The notes under the pieces are model-generated. The model worked only from the letters and a program-made list of their open reading frames with translations, was not told where the DNA came from and searched no databases. A program made the position numbers and the translations under genes. Source: Methylomonas sp. EFPC3 (GTDB lineage: Bacteria > Pseudomonadota > Gammaproteobacteria > Methylococcales > Methylomonadaceae). From it: a stretch of DNA of 64,000 nt. How positions within the stretch are numbered: position 1 is the stretch's first letter; each line of letters starts with the position of its first letter. The stretch is taken from positions 558,001-622,000 of the forward strand of contig NZ_CP116398.1 of NCBI RefSeq assembly GCF_029643245.1, written 5' to 3'. Positions 1-10,499 of this stretch are shown in pieces.

Positions 1-759
1 CAATTGGGTGAAATCGTCGGGGCGGATTTTCAGCCCGGCATGCACCTGAAGATACCGTTTATCAATAACGTCAAGAAATTCGACGCCCGGATCCTGACCA
101 TGGATGCGACGCCGGAGCGTTTCCTGACCGCGGAAAAGAAAAACGTCATCGTCGACTCCTTCGTCAAATGGCGAATCGGCGATGTCAAAACTTTCTACAC
201 CACAGTCGGTGGCGACGTAGGCCAAGCCAACATCCGCTTGGATCAAATCATCAAGGACGCGGCGCGTAGCGAATTCAGCAAACGCGAAATCAGGCAGCTG
301 GTTTCGACCGACCGTAGCGCGATTCGCGATTCGCTGATCACCAACGTATCGCCGCATGCTTCCCGCTTGGGTATCAATATTATCGACGTGCAGGTCAAGC
401 GCATCGATTTGCCGAACGAGGTCAGTACCTCGGTTTATCAACGGATGGAAGCGGAGCGGGCGCGGGTGGCTCGGGAATTTCGTTCTCAAGGCTCCGAGGC
501 TGCAGAGCGGATTCGTGCCGACGCCGATAAACAACGCGAAATCATTCTGGCCAACGCTTACCGGGACTCTGAAGTATTGCGAGGCGAAGGCGACGCCAAA
601 GCGGCAGATATTTTTGCCAAGGCCTATGGCGAAGACAGCGAGTTTTTCGCCTTTTACCGTAGCCTGATCGCTTACAAGGAAACCCTCGGCAAGTCCGGCA
701 ACATCATGGTGTTGGAGCCGAACTCGGACTTCTTCAAATATTTCAAAAATCAGAAATAA
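1..759 (+). CDS. hflC: HflC, modulator of FtsH protease (5' end missing)
   Basis: The reading frame is open from the first base of the window, so the gene starts to the left; about 252 C-terminal residues are present. It shows the SPFH/prohibitin fold of HflC: an N-terminal stretch with GEIVGADFQPGMH, then the conserved RIDLPNEVSTSVYQRM block and an Ala/Arg/Glu-rich coiled coil (AERARVAREFRSQGSEAAER). In the known family HflC pairs with HflK in a large periplasmic cage around the membrane protease FtsH and limits its access to substrates. The membrane anchor expected at the N-terminus is outside the window. A clear hairpin terminator follows the stop. The downstream order hflC-hisZ-purA is common in gammaproteobacteria, which supports the call. 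Confidence 0.95.
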   Translation, partial: QLGEIVGADFQPGMHLKIPFINNVKKFDARILTMDATPERFLTAEKKNVIVDSFVKWRIGDVKTFYTTVGGDVGQANIRLDQIIKDAARSEFSKREIRQLVSTDRSAIRDSLITNVSPHASRLGINIIDVQVKRIDLPNEVSTSVYQRMEAERARVAREFRSQGSEAAERIRADADKQREIILANAYRDSEVLRGEGDAKAADIFAKAYGEDSEFFAFYRSLIAYKETLGKSGNIMVLEPNSDFFKYFKNQK

Positions 760-786
760 ACCATCAATCTGAAGCTGCATGATCAG

Positions 787-807
787 ACGCCCCGCTCTGC
801 GGGGCGT
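787..807 (+). terminator. Rho-independent terminator after hflC
   Basis: A perfect nine-base-pair stem (acgccccgc / gcggggcgt) with a three-base loop is followed by a short T stretch. It lies 27 bases after the hflC stop and ends 25 bases before the hisZ start. It shows that the in-frame ATG at 779 is not the hisZ start, because that codon would lie upstream of the stem. Confidence 0.8.
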
Positions 808-832
808 TTGCTGTGATTGGGATAGACAAAAA

Positions 833-2023
833 ATGCAAAGAAAAGACAACTGGCTGTTGCCCGAAGGCATCGGCGAGGTACTGCCGGAGCAAGCCGCGCA
901 TTTGGAGAAATTGCGCAGAACTCTGCTCGATACTTTTGCCTGTTGGGGTTATCAGTTGGTGATACCGCCCTTCGTGGATTTCCTGGACTCGCTGCTCACC
1001 GGTTCCGGCCACGATTTGGATCTGCAGACTTTCAAGCTGACCGACCAGCTTAGCGGTGAAATGCTCGGCGTACGCGCCGATATGACGCCGCAGGTCGCCC
1101 GCATCGACGCCCACCATCTACAGCACGACGGTCCTACCCGCTTGTGTTATGCCGGAACCGTGTTGCACGCCGTAGGCGACCCGTTGGAAAAAAGCCGCAG
1201 CCCGATGCAAATCGGCGCCGAACTATACGGCCACGCCGGACTGGAAAGCGATTACGAAGTGATCCGCTTGATGCTGGAAATGTTGGCGATCAGCGGGCTG
1301 CAAAACGTACATTTGGATTTGGGCCACGTCGCGATCTATCGGGCGCTGGCCGAGCACGCCGGTTTGAACCAGCAACAGGAGTCGAAATTGTTCGACGTGT
1401 TGCAGCGTAAAGCCAGAACGGAATTGGTGGAATTGTTGGCCGGCTTTGCGCTTGACGAACGCTTCCAGGCCATTTTCAATGCGTTGCCTAAATTGAACGG
1501 CGGTAGAGAAGTATTGGACAAGGCCGACGGTTTGTTCGCCGGCTTGCCCTGTAGCGGCATCATTGGAGATGCCTTGACCGACTTGCGCGGCATAGCCGAC
1601 AGACTGCGGCGCGATTTTCCCAGCTTGAGCGTCAGTTTCGATCTGGCGGAATTGCGCGGTTACCATTACCACACCGGTATGGTGTTCGCCGCCTTCGTGC
1701 CGGCTTTGGGTAAGGAGATCGCCCGCGGCGGCCGCTACGACAATATCGGGGCACGTTTCGGCCGGGCTCGAGCCGCTACCGGGTTTAGTGCCGATCTTAA
1801 GGTGTTGGCAGCCATGTTCCAGGATATTGATAGTGCCAGACAAGTGGTTTATGCGCCGTTCGGCGAGGATGTCGATCTGCTGCAAACCATCAGAGATTTA
1901 CGTGCTCAGGGCGAGGTCGTCATACAGCAATTGCCGGGGCAAACCGATGCGGCCGCTCAACTGGGCTGCAACGCAGTTTTACAAAATCAGAATCAACGCT
2001 GGGTCGTTAAACCATTAGTTTAA
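833..2023 (+). CDS. hisZ: ATP phosphoribosyltransferase regulatory subunit
   Basis: This 396-residue protein is related to histidyl-tRNA synthetase but acts in histidine synthesis. In the known family HisZ binds the short-form HisG catalytic subunit and makes it sensitive to histidine. The class II synthetase-like core is visible: the N-terminal LLPEGIGEVLP segment, motif-2-like RADMTPQVARIDA, and GGRYDNIGARFG near the C-terminus. Length agrees with the family. The start at 833 (MQRKDNW) was chosen over an in-frame ATG at 779 because the latter precedes a terminator hairpin and its extra 18 residues do not look like HisZ. The stop is 12 bases before purA, so the two are probably cotranscribed. 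HisZ here implies a short HisG elsewhere in the genome. Confidence 0.95.
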   Translation: MQRKDNWLLPEGIGEVLPEQAAHLEKLRRTLLDTFACWGYQLVIPPFVDFLDSLLTGSGHDLDLQTFKLTDQLSGEMLGVRADMTPQVARIDAHHLQHDGPTRLCYAGTVLHAVGDPLEKSRSPMQIGAELYGHAGLESDYEVIRLMLEMLAISGLQNVHLDLGHVAIYRALAEHAGLNQQQESKLFDVLQRKARTELVELLAGFALDERFQAIFNALPKLNGGREVLDKADGLFAGLPCSGIIGDALTDLRGIADRLRRDFPSLSVSFDLAELRGYHYHTGMVFAAFVPALGKEIARGGRYDNIGARFGRARAATGFSADLKVLAAMFQDIDSARQVVYAPFGEDVDLLQTIRDLRAQGEVVIQQLPGQTDAAAQLGCNAVLQNQNQRWVVKPLV

Positions 2024-3331
<1,308 letters not shown>

Positions 3332-3439
3332 TCCTGGCGGATACGACCCTGCTCCGAAAGTCGCCGGCTGGGCTGCTGCGAAGCCCACCGGCGCATTTCT
3401 CAATACGAACTAACGCGTTAGCGTTGGCCCGGCCACTGC

Positions 3440-4291
3440 TTAACGGCTGCTAACTCTCCGATTCCGGTTACGGATCCATTCGCTCCAGGAGCCGGCGTAC
3501 AATTTCGATCCGCCGAGTCCGGCGATTTCCATCGCCAACAGGTTATGGCAGGCGGTTACGCCGGAGCCGCACATATGCACCACTCGCTCTGCCGGAAAAG
3601 GCGAAATCAAATCGTTAATTTGTTGGCGTAATTGCTCAGGGGCCAGAAACAGGCCGTTTCGATCCAGATTGGATTGCAACGGCCGGTTAATCGCTCCCGG
3701 CACGTGGCCGGCCACCGGGTCGATCGGTTCAACTTGGCCGAGGAAGCGCTCCGGAGTTCTGGCGTCGACCAAGATTATGCTGCGGCTCGCCAGGCTGGTT
3801 TCGATCTGGCTTGCGCCAAGCCATTGCCGGTTATCGAGATAGGCGCGGAACGCGCTGGTGCTGATTTTCGGCAGCGCTGTCGCCGTTGGCAGACCTTGTT
3901 TGCGCCAGTGGCCGTAGCCACCGTCGAGCACTGCGACCTGAGTATGGCCCATGCTGCGCAGCAGCCACCACATGCGGCCGGCAAAGGCGCCGCCGGCATC
4001 GTCGTAGACCACGACTTGGCTGCGGTTGTTAACTCCCCATTTGCCCAATTTTTCGGCGAGCGAATCGAAGTTCGGTAGCGGATGGCGGCCGGTGTAAGCT
4101 TGCACCGGGGACGACAAGTCCTTGTTCAAGTCGGCGTAGACTGCGCCGGGAATATGACCCGACCGGTAGGATTTAAAGCCGGCGGCGCTATCGGCCAGCG
4201 AGAAACGGCAATCGAATATCCGCCAATTCGGATTGTCGAGATTGGCCGCCAAAGTGGCGGCGGAAACCAGCGTGGTGTAAGTCATGCTCAT
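3440..4291 (-). CDS. sseA: 3-Mercaptopyruvate sulfurtransferase (rhodanese family)
   Basis: A 283-residue tandem rhodanese. The first half carries YDDAGGAFAGRMWW and the second the active-site loop CGSGVTACH near residue 240. In this family CG(S/T)GVT favours mercaptopyruvate as sulfur donor, while thiosulfate sulfurtransferases usually have CRKGVT; the specificity is therefore inferred from the loop. No signal peptide is seen, so it should be cytoplasmic. Its ATG overlaps the stop of the upstream oxidoreductase by four bases (ATGA), which indicates translational coupling. The protein should move sulfur to thiols or cyanide, or to carrier proteins. Confidence 0.88.
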   Translation of the reverse strand: MSMTYTTLVSAATLAANLDNPNWRIFDCRFSLADSAAGFKSYRSGHIPGAVYADLNKDLSSPVQAYTGRHPLPNFDSLAEKLGKWGVNNRSQVVVYDDAGGAFAGRMWWLLRSMGHTQVAVLDGGYGHWRKQGLPTATALPKISTSAFRAYLDNRQWLGASQIETSLASRSIILVDARTPERFLGQVEPIDPVAGHVPGAINRPLQSNLDRNGLFLAPEQLRQQINDLISPFPAERVVHMCGSGVTACHNLLAMEIAGLGGSKLYAGSWSEWIRNRNRRVSSR

Positions 4292-5265
4292 AGCTCCAAA
4301 ATGATTTTTCCGATGTGTTGGCTGCTTTCCATCAGCCGGTGGGCGCGGTCGGCCTCGCCTAGCGGAAAGACTGAATCTATCACGGGTTTGATTTGGCCGG
4401 ATTCCAGCAATGGCCAGACTTTATCGCGCAATTGCCCGGTAATGTTGGCTTTGAACTCGTCGCTACGGGAGCGTAAGGTCGAACCGGCCAGTGTCAGACG
4501 TTTCATCAACAGCGCGGCCAAATTGATTTCAGCCTTGCCGCCGTGCTGAATCCCGATTTGCAACAAGCGGCCGTCAATCGCCAAGCTCTTCAAGTTACGC
4601 GGCAGATAATCGCCGCCCACCATGTCCAGAAGCACGTCGACGCCTTTACCGCCGGTGAAATCCAGCACGGCTTCGACGAAATCCTGTTGCCGGTAATTCA
4701 CGGCAAGGTCGGCACCCAATTCCAGGCAGCGCCGGCATTTTTCGTCGCTGCCGGCTGTCGTGACGACGCGGCTACCGAAGGCTTTTGCCAGCTGGATCGC
4801 CGTGGTGCCGATGCCGCTGGTGCCGCCATGTACCAATAGCGATTCGCCGGCTTGCAATCCGGCCCGGTCGAAAACGTTGCTCCAAACCGTGAAAAACGTC
4901 TCCGGCAGTGCGGCGGCCTCGATAAAGCTGAATTCGCGCGGTATCGGCAGGCTACAGCAGGCACTGGCCAGGCAATATTCGGCATAACCGCCGCCGGTGA
5001 CCAGGGCGCAGACCGGATCGCCGACACTAAACCCGGTTACTGCGCTGCCGATTTCGGCTACAGTGCCGGCAACTTCCAGACCCAGGATGGGGGAGGCGTC
5101 CGGCGGCGGCGGATATAGGCCCTGGCGCTGCACCAGATCCGGCCGGTTGATGCCGGCGGCTTTGGTGTGGATCAGAATTTGATTCTCGCGCGGAGACGGT
5201 TGCGGCCAGTCCTTGACGACGAGTTCTGTGGTATCGGCGTTGGTTTGAAGCTGAACGGCGCGCAT
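4288..5265 (-). CDS. NAD(P)H quinone oxidoreductase, zinc-free MDR (PIG3/QOR-like)
   Basis: A 325-residue medium-chain dehydrogenase/reductase of the zeta-crystallin branch. It begins MRAVQLQ, has the GroES-like domain with [15 protein letters not shown], and the nucleotide-binding [16 protein letters not shown] near residue 145. The zinc-binding cysteines of true alcohol dehydrogenases are absent. Members reduce quinones or enones with NADPH in the cytoplasm; the exact substrate cannot be read from sequence. The gene is divergent from argC with 78 bases between the two starts, and overlaps the sulfurtransferase downstream by four bases, so those two form an operon. Confidence 0.88.
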   Translation of the reverse strand: MRAVQLQTNADTTELVVKDWPQPSPRENQILIHTKAAGINRPDLVQRQGLYPPPPDASPILGLEVAGTVAEIGSAVTGFSVGDPVCALVTGGGYAEYCLASACCSLPIPREFSFIEAAALPETFFTVWSNVFDRAGLQAGESLLVHGGTSGIGTTAIQLAKAFGSRVVTTAGSDEKCRRCLELGADLAVNYRQQDFVEAVLDFTGGKGVDVLLDMVGGDYLPRNLKSLAIDGRLLQIGIQHGGKAEINLAALLMKRLTLAGSTLRSRSDEFKANITGQLRDKVWPLLESGQIKPVIDSVFPLGEADRAHRLMESSQHIGKIILEL

Positions 5266-5343
5266 GATGTTAAGGATTGCTGGAGTAGTGTCGTATTATA
5301 TGCGGCCAAATTTAGCAGAAGTATAGTTTCCACGAGAGAACCC

Positions 5344-6375
5344 ATGGTACGAGCAGGTATTGTCGGCGGTACGGGATACACCGGCGTCGAGTTATTAAGA
5401 ATTTTGGTGTTGCATCCGCAGGTGGATGTCACAGTCGTCACCTCCCGCGCCGATGCCGGGTCGAGGGTGGATCAGTTGTATCCCAGTTTGCGAGGGTATT
5501 GCGATTTGCAATTCAGTCCGCCGGAACTGAAGTATTTGCAGGAATGCGACGTGGTATTCTTCGCGACCCCGAACGGCACGGCCATGTTGATGGCGGCAGC
5601 GTTGCTGGAACGGGGTGTCAAAGTCATCGATCTATCCGCCGATTTCCGGATTAAAGACCCGGCCGAATGGGAGAAATGGTACGGCATGCAACACGCCAGT
5701 CCGAGTTTGATCGATGAGGCCGTGTACGGTTTACCGGAGGTAAACCGGGAGCAGATCAAGCAGGCGCGCTTGATTGCCTGTCCCGGCTGTTACCCGACTG
5801 CTGTGCAATTGGGTTTTTTGCCTTTGCTGGAAGCTGGGATTGTAGATGCGAACGGATTGGTGGCGGATGTCAAATCCGGCGTCAGCGGTGCCGGGCGCAA
5901 GGCGGAAATATCGTCGTTAATGAGCGAAGCCGGCGAAAGTTTCAAAGCCTATGCGGTTGCCGGCCATCGCCATTTGCCGGAAATCAGGCAAGGATTGGCG
6001 CGTGTCGCAGGCAATGCGGTGGGATTGACCTTCGTGCCGCATTTGACGCCGATGATCCGCGGGATTCACGCCACGCTTTATGCGCGTTTGCATGGTCGCA
6101 GTGCCGATTTACAGGGGCTGTTCGAATCACGTTTTCGGGAAGAGCGCTTCGTCGACGTGCTACCCGCCGGTAGTCATGCCGACACCCGTAATGTCCGCGG
6201 CAGCAACCGCTGTCAGATTGCAGTACATCAGCCGCAGGGCGGCGATACGGTGGTGGTTTTGTCGGTGATCGACAATTTGGTTAAAGGCGCTTCAGGTCAA
6301 GCGGTGCAAAACATGAATCTAATGTTTGGTTTGGCTGAAGCAGCTGGTCTTGAAACGGTTGCGCTTTATCCTTGA
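5344..6375 (+). CDS. argC: N-acetyl-gamma-glutamyl-phosphate reductase
   Basis: A 343-residue NADPH-dependent enzyme that makes N-acetylglutamate semialdehyde, the third step of arginine synthesis. The Rossmann motif [15 protein letters not shown] is at the N-terminus and the active-site cysteine sits in [12 protein letters not shown] near residue 150; the conserved [13 protein letters not shown] is present. The open frame extends upstream to 5167, but that part overlaps the divergent oxidoreductase and is not ArgC-like; the ATG at 5344, preceded by GAGAGAA, gives the normal length. No other arg gene is adjacent. A strong terminator follows the stop. Confidence 0.97.
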   Translation: MVRAGIVGGTGYTGVELLRILVLHPQVDVTVVTSRADAGSRVDQLYPSLRGYCDLQFSPPELKYLQECDVVFFATPNGTAMLMAAALLERGVKVIDLSADFRIKDPAEWEKWYGMQHASPSLIDEAVYGLPEVNREQIKQARLIACPGCYPTAVQLGFLPLLEAGIVDANGLVADVKSGVSGAGRKAEISSLMSEAGESFKAYAVAGHRHLPEIRQGLARVAGNAVGLTFVPHLTPMIRGIHATLYARLHGRSADLQGLFESRFREERFVDVLPAGSHADTRNVRGSNRCQIAVHQPQGGDTVVVLSVIDNLVKGASGQAVQNMNLMFGLAEAAGLETVALYP

Positions 6376-6400
6376 GTTTAGATAAAGTTGAGCAATAAAA

Positions 6401-6437
6401 AACCGCCTGCCGGACAATCCGGACAGGCGGTTTGTTT
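6401..6437. terminator. Bidirectional terminator between argC and the PEP-CTERM gene
   Basis: A long stem (aaccgcctgccgga against tccggacaggcggtt, one bulged base) with a three-base loop. It is followed by TTTGTTTTT on the plus strand and by a run of six T on the minus strand. It separates the convergent argC and PEP-CTERM genes and should stop transcription from both sides. Confidence 0.88.
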
Positions 6438-6459
6438 TTAATTGAGAGCCTGCAGCTGC

Positions 6460-7203
6460 TTAAGCGGTGAGGGTTCGCTTTTTGCTGTTGATCCGCCAGC
6501 CAAATATGCCGCTTGCCAACAGTAACAAGCTGGTAGGTTCCGGAACGCTGGCGCCAGGGCCTGGGGAGGTGCTGGCAGTAGTGCCGACCAAAGACGCTAA
6601 TTTGAAATAGTCGTTGCTATTGGTGAGCTCGGTCGATGGATCGCCTTTGCCGGTACCCCAAGTGCTGCTATAAGCGCTAATCAACCAGAAACTGGATGAC
6701 AGGTTGTTAGGGTTGATGTCTTCCACAACATTTTGAGCCGTATTGTAGCTACCGACAAATTCCCAGCCGCGAGCGAGCAAATCTGAAATTTTTTCGTTGC
6801 TAATGTCTCTATCGGTTGGCAGTGCATTGTTTGTCAGCGTTCCAGTGTATCTCAGGACCGAGATGTCTGAATCGTAGCCGGAAGTCACCGATGGCCAGCC
6901 TATCGTTAATTTATCTAAAATTGTGTCGGAGTCGAACCGAAAAAGCAGTGCTTCGATATTGCCTACGTTGTCGGTTGCGTGCTCAGGCGAGGTTGTGCTT
7001 TCGCCGCTGGTTGTTACACCTAGTCCACCGGAATATTTTCCCACGGTCGCGGAAGCAAAAGTCGAAGTCGCACTGGTTCCTACCGAATAAGCGTTGATGC
7101 TTGTGATACCTGCGGGTGTCGCCCCCCCGAGGGTCCATGTTGTGGCGTTTGCCGCAAACGGTGTCAACAGCAGTGTTGTGATAGCCAAATATTTCCGGAT
7201 CAT
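6460..7203 (-). CDS. PEP-CTERM sorting-signal surface protein
   Basis: A 247-residue exported protein. It has an N-terminal signal peptide (MIRKYLAITTLLLTPFAANA) and a C-terminal tripartite tail: the VPEPTS motif, a hydrophobic stretch LLLLASGIFGW and a basic end (NSKKR). That tail is the PEP-CTERM signal, which in the known system is cleaved by an exosortase and links the protein to exopolysaccharide or the envelope. The middle is rich in Thr and Ser and matches no enzyme family I recognise. The start at 7203 was chosen over 7230 because GAGGACT precedes it at good spacing and the signal peptide then begins at the N-terminus. It lies downstream of the PrsT-like TPR gene on the same strand, separated by 226 AT-rich bases. 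Confidence 0.9.
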   Translation of the reverse strand: MIRKYLAITTLLLTPFAANATTWTLGGATPAGITSINAYSVGTSATSTFASATVGKYSGGLGVTTSGESTTSPEHATDNVGNIEALLFRFDSDTILDKLTIGWPSVTSGYDSDISVLRYTGTLTNNALPTDRDISNEKISDLLARGWEFVGSYNTAQNVVEDINPNNLSSSFWLISAYSSTWGTGKGDPSTELTNSNDYFKLASLVGTTASTSPGPGASVPEPTSLLLLASGIFGWRINSKKRTLTA

Positions 7204-7429
7204 AGAGTCCTCGCAATTTTTTGAATTCATTTTCTTCCGTTATTGTCTGTGCCGGTCTGGAAATAACAATTGTACTATCGGCCATAGAGCAAAACGCTTT
7301 TGTCGAAATTTGACAAGCATATATTGGGCCATTATTTAATTTTGTTTAAATTCATATTGTTACGGTTAAGGCTCGCTGAGTGGGTATAGATATTGTAAAA
7401 AAACACGACAGACTTTACCCGTCCGAATT

Positions 7430-10243
7430 TCAGCGCAGCTTGTCCAATAAAGCCTTGGCTTGCTCGTGCCCGTTGAACGCCGTATTGGCTTTCAGTGCTT
7501 CTTCTAGTTCTTGTCTGGCTTCTTCCCGACGTTGCATTTGATTTAATGCGACGGCGATGTGATAACGGATCTCGGGGTCGTGCGATTGCAGCGAATGTGC
7601 GTTGCGCAGGTAGTGCAAGCCTTGTTCGGCTTGGCCTGCGTTGACTAGAATCCAACCCAAAGTATCGTTGGTCGCCGCCTGGTCGGGAGCCAGTTTATGG
7701 GCTTGTTCGGCTAAAGAAAGTGCTTTGTTGTTGCCGACATTCAAATAAACATAGGCGAGGTTGTTTAAGAATTGCGGTTCGCTCGGGAACTGCTTGAGCA
7801 ACAGATCGTAATATTTTTCGGCTTCTTTGAAATTCCCGTTTTTTAATAATTCGCTGGCCAAGGCTGCCATCGGTGGGTAGTCTTGGGGATGTTTTTTCAC
7901 CCATTGTTCCAATAAATTGAAGGCTTTATCCGGCTGGTTGGTTTTCTGCATGCTTTCGAAAAGCTGCATCAACGACGTGGTATCAGGTTCCAGTTCGAAC
8001 GCCGTTTGATAGTGGCTGTTGGCCAAGCTGAAATTATTGTCGTGGACTGCAATGTCACCTAATAATTGGTGTGGAAAGGCCCGTTTGGGGTAGCGTTTCA
8101 GTAGGCTCTCGGCCCGGCTTGCGGCAAATACCGGCTTGCCGTGGTTGAGTTCCATTTCGGCCAGGGCAATCTGCGATGGAATATGATCTTCATCGACTAA
8201 TACCGCTTTTTTTAAGGTCTTGATGGCTTCGAAATAGTCGCCGGCATCGATTTGGTAACGAGCCGCCTTGTAAAGCTGTTTGACGTTGAAGCGGGCTTGG
8301 TCGGCCATGCGGATAAAAACGCCCAAGGCCTTTTCTCGATTGTTGTTGGCCAAGTAACTGCGCGCCAGCGCATCGATCACCTGCAGATTATTCTTATCGA
8401 TCACTTCGGCTGCTTGAGCCGCGGCACTGGCTTCAGAAGTTTTGCCCATCTTCAAAAACAAATCGACCGATGCCAGCAGCACGGGGAGCGATTTTGAATC
8501 GAGCTTTTTGGCGCGTTCCAGCCAATCGTTGGCAGCATCGAGACGTCCGGCGCTTTGCTCGACTTTGGCCAGTTCCACCAAAATGTCCAGATTATTCGGG
8601 TCTTTTTGACTCAAGGCTTGCAGACGTTGTCTGGCTTGATCGAATTTACGTTCGCCAACGTCGAGTTTGCTCAAGTTAATTTGAGCGTCGAGAAAATTCG
8701 GCTCCGAATCGATGGCCTTTTCGAAGCTCTGTCTGGCCTGCTTGTATTGGCCGTTGGCGACTTGGGTGGTGCCTAGCAAGTTCAGCAGTGTTAAATTTGT
8801 CGACGCTCGTTTGTAGAGTGTCTGTGCGATTTGTAAGGCGCTTTCAGAGTCCCCTTGGCTCATTTTCAGTGCCACCAGCGGAATGCCGGCGTCTAAGGAG
8901 TCGGGATTGTGCTTATACGCCGTCTCCAAATCTTGGATTGCCGCTTGCTCGTGGCCCATTGCCAGCCGGTTAAGACCGATTTCGGTTTGCAAGTCGCCGT
9001 TACCGTCGCTCATGGCGGTGGCTTTGCCGAACATGATGTTAGCCATGTCGTGCTTGCCGGCCTGCATGAAGGCGTTCCCCAACAAGTATGCGAGTCGCTG
9101 GTCTTGCGGGTTGCGCATTTGGATCGGGCGGAGCAATTCAATAGCTTGTTCAGGCTCGTTTTTTTTCAGCAGAACGTTCGCTAGCAGTTTATACGGGCCG
9201 GATTGCTCGGGGAATTGTTTCACGTATAGTCGAAGGTATTCCGCAGCCAGGTCGAAGCGCTGCAGGCTGTAGTTCACCAAGCCGGAGAGCATCAAGGTCG
9301 AGCTATGCGCCGACAGGTATTCCGGTTTGATCGATGCAAGGGTGTCGGCCGCGATGACCAACTCCTTAGCGGCTGCGTCTTTTTGGTTGTTCCGATCCAA
9401 CAGTACCGCGTTCAGGTAGGCGGCTTTGGGTTCGAACGGGTACTTTTCGCGGACATACTGCAAATCCTGCTTGGCTGGTTCGTCGCGTTTTAAATCCATT
9501 AACAGGCCGGCGCGGGCCAGGCGCGTGTCGATATGGTCCGGATTGAGTTCGACCGCTTTGTCGTAAAACTTGAGCGCCTCCTCCAACTCCATATTGGCGT
9601 GTTTGATCGAACCCTTCGCGAACCAGGCACCGTGGTCGTTTGGCTGGATTTGCATGGCTTTATCCGCCGCCGCTTCGGCACCTTTCCGGTCGCCGCGTTT
9701 CAATAGCGCATTGGCACGGCCGACCGTCGCCGCCACGTAATTCGGATCGATTTGCGCCGCGCTGTCGAATTCGTTCAAGGCTTCGCTGATCTGATTGAGC
9801 TGCAAATAAGCGTTTCCGCGGAATACATGTAATGCGGGACGCAACTCGGTGCTAAAGCGTACCGGATCGATTTCCTTAATTAAATCGTTGTAGCGGATTT
9901 GATAGGTGTAGAGTTTTGCCAGATTTTCGACGATTAACGCCGGGTCGACGCCGTGTTGTTTGGCGAGATTCAGTTGCACTTCCGCAGCCGATAAGGATTT
10001 CTGCTGCAAATAGATATCGCCGAGCAATATATGGGCCGCGACGTAGCGGTCGTTTTGCTGCAAGGCGTTCTTCAAATGGATTACCGCTTCGTCGTTTTTG
10101 TGTTCCCTGTAGGCCTGTAAGGCCTGCTCGTAATACTGTCCGGCCAGAATGTCGTCGGCCAGGGCAACTTTTTCCGGGGTCAATCCTGCAACCAGCAGCC
10201 ATGTGCCCAGGGTAAGACGGTAAGGTAATTGGGATTTGCGCAT
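7430..10243 (-). CDS. prsT: PrsT-like TPR protein of the PEP-CTERM/exosortase system
   Basis: About 937 residues, nearly all tetratricopeptide repeats from about residue 30 to the end (for instance AYREHKNDEAVIHLKNALQ and ALNEFDSAAQIDPNYVAA). Size and repeat layout match the PEP-CTERM-associated TPR protein family usually called PrsT, and the next gene downstream encodes a PEP-CTERM protein. The N-terminus has a signal peptide (hydrophobic LTLGTWLLVAGL, then an ALA cleavage site) but I see no cysteine lipobox, so it looks periplasmic rather than a lipoprotein. ATG at 10243 was chosen; ATG at 10264 is an alternative, and the frame is open to 10360. Its role in export or assembly of exosortase-linked polysaccharide is inferred from the family. 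Confidence 0.85.
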   Translation of the reverse strand: MRKSQLPYRLTLGTWLLVAGLTPEKVALADDILAGQYYEQALQAYREHKNDEAVIHLKNALQQNDRYVAAHILLGDIYLQQKSLSAAEVQLNLAKQHGVDPALIVENLAKLYTYQIRYNDLIKEIDPVRFSTELRPALHVFRGNAYLQLNQISEALNEFDSAAQIDPNYVAATVGRANALLKRGDRKGAEAAADKAMQIQPNDHGAWFAKGSIKHANMELEEALKFYDKAVELNPDHIDTRLARAGLLMDLKRDEPAKQDLQYVREKYPFEPKAAYLNAVLLDRNNQKDAAAKELVIAADTLASIKPEYLSAHSSTLMLSGLVNYSLQRFDLAAEYLRLYVKQFPEQSGPYKLLANVLLKKNEPEQAIELLRPIQMRNPQDQRLAYLLGNAFMQAGKHDMANIMFGKATAMSDGNGDLQTEIGLNRLAMGHEQAAIQDLETAYKHNPDSLDAGIPLVALKMSQGDSESALQIAQTLYKRASTNLTLLNLLGTTQVANGQYKQARQSFEKAIDSEPNFLDAQINLSKLDVGERKFDQARQRLQALSQKDPNNLDILVELAKVEQSAGRLDAANDWLERAKKLDSKSLPVLLASVDLFLKMGKTSEASAAAQAAEVIDKNNLQVIDALARSYLANNNREKALGVFIRMADQARFNVKQLYKAARYQIDAGDYFEAIKTLKKAVLVDEDHIPSQIALAEMELNHGKPVFAASRAESLLKRYPKRAFPHQLLGDIAVHDNNFSLANSHYQTAFELEPDTTSLMQLFESMQKTNQPDKAFNLLEQWVKKHPQDYPPMAALASELLKNGNFKEAEKYYDLLLKQFPSEPQFLNNLAYVYLNVGNNKALSLAEQAHKLAPDQAATNDTLGWILVNAGQAEQGLHYLRNAHSLQSHDPEIRYHIAVALNQMQRREEARQELEEALKANTAFNGHEQAKALLDKLR

Positions 10244-10499
10244 GAGAAGACCGTTTCCGTTCATTGAGTCCGCATAGAATAGCCGCAAAGCGGATTTGTC
10301 TCCAGTTGCGCCGGATTGTCGATTCGATTGCCTGCAGGCTTTGGGACTGGGGATGACCAAACCGGCGGGCGCTGGGCGCTTACTTGCGGTAAGGCCGTCA
10401 AAATCTTGGCTTGTGTCTGTAGTGCTTTGTTTTTAAATTAATTTTTATTGTGGTCTGGTTTTTGCTTTTTGGCCGTTAGAGTAATCTGGCGGAATTGCA

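Noticed and set aside
779-832. Longer N-terminus for hisZ
   Set aside because: The in-frame ATG at 779 lies upstream of the terminator hairpin at 787-807 and adds residues not found in HisZ.
3410-3421. Palindrome CTAACGCGTTAG between purA and the sulfurtransferase gene
   Set aside because: Perfect but short, between two convergent genes, with no promoter nearby; most likely part of a weak terminator region or chance.
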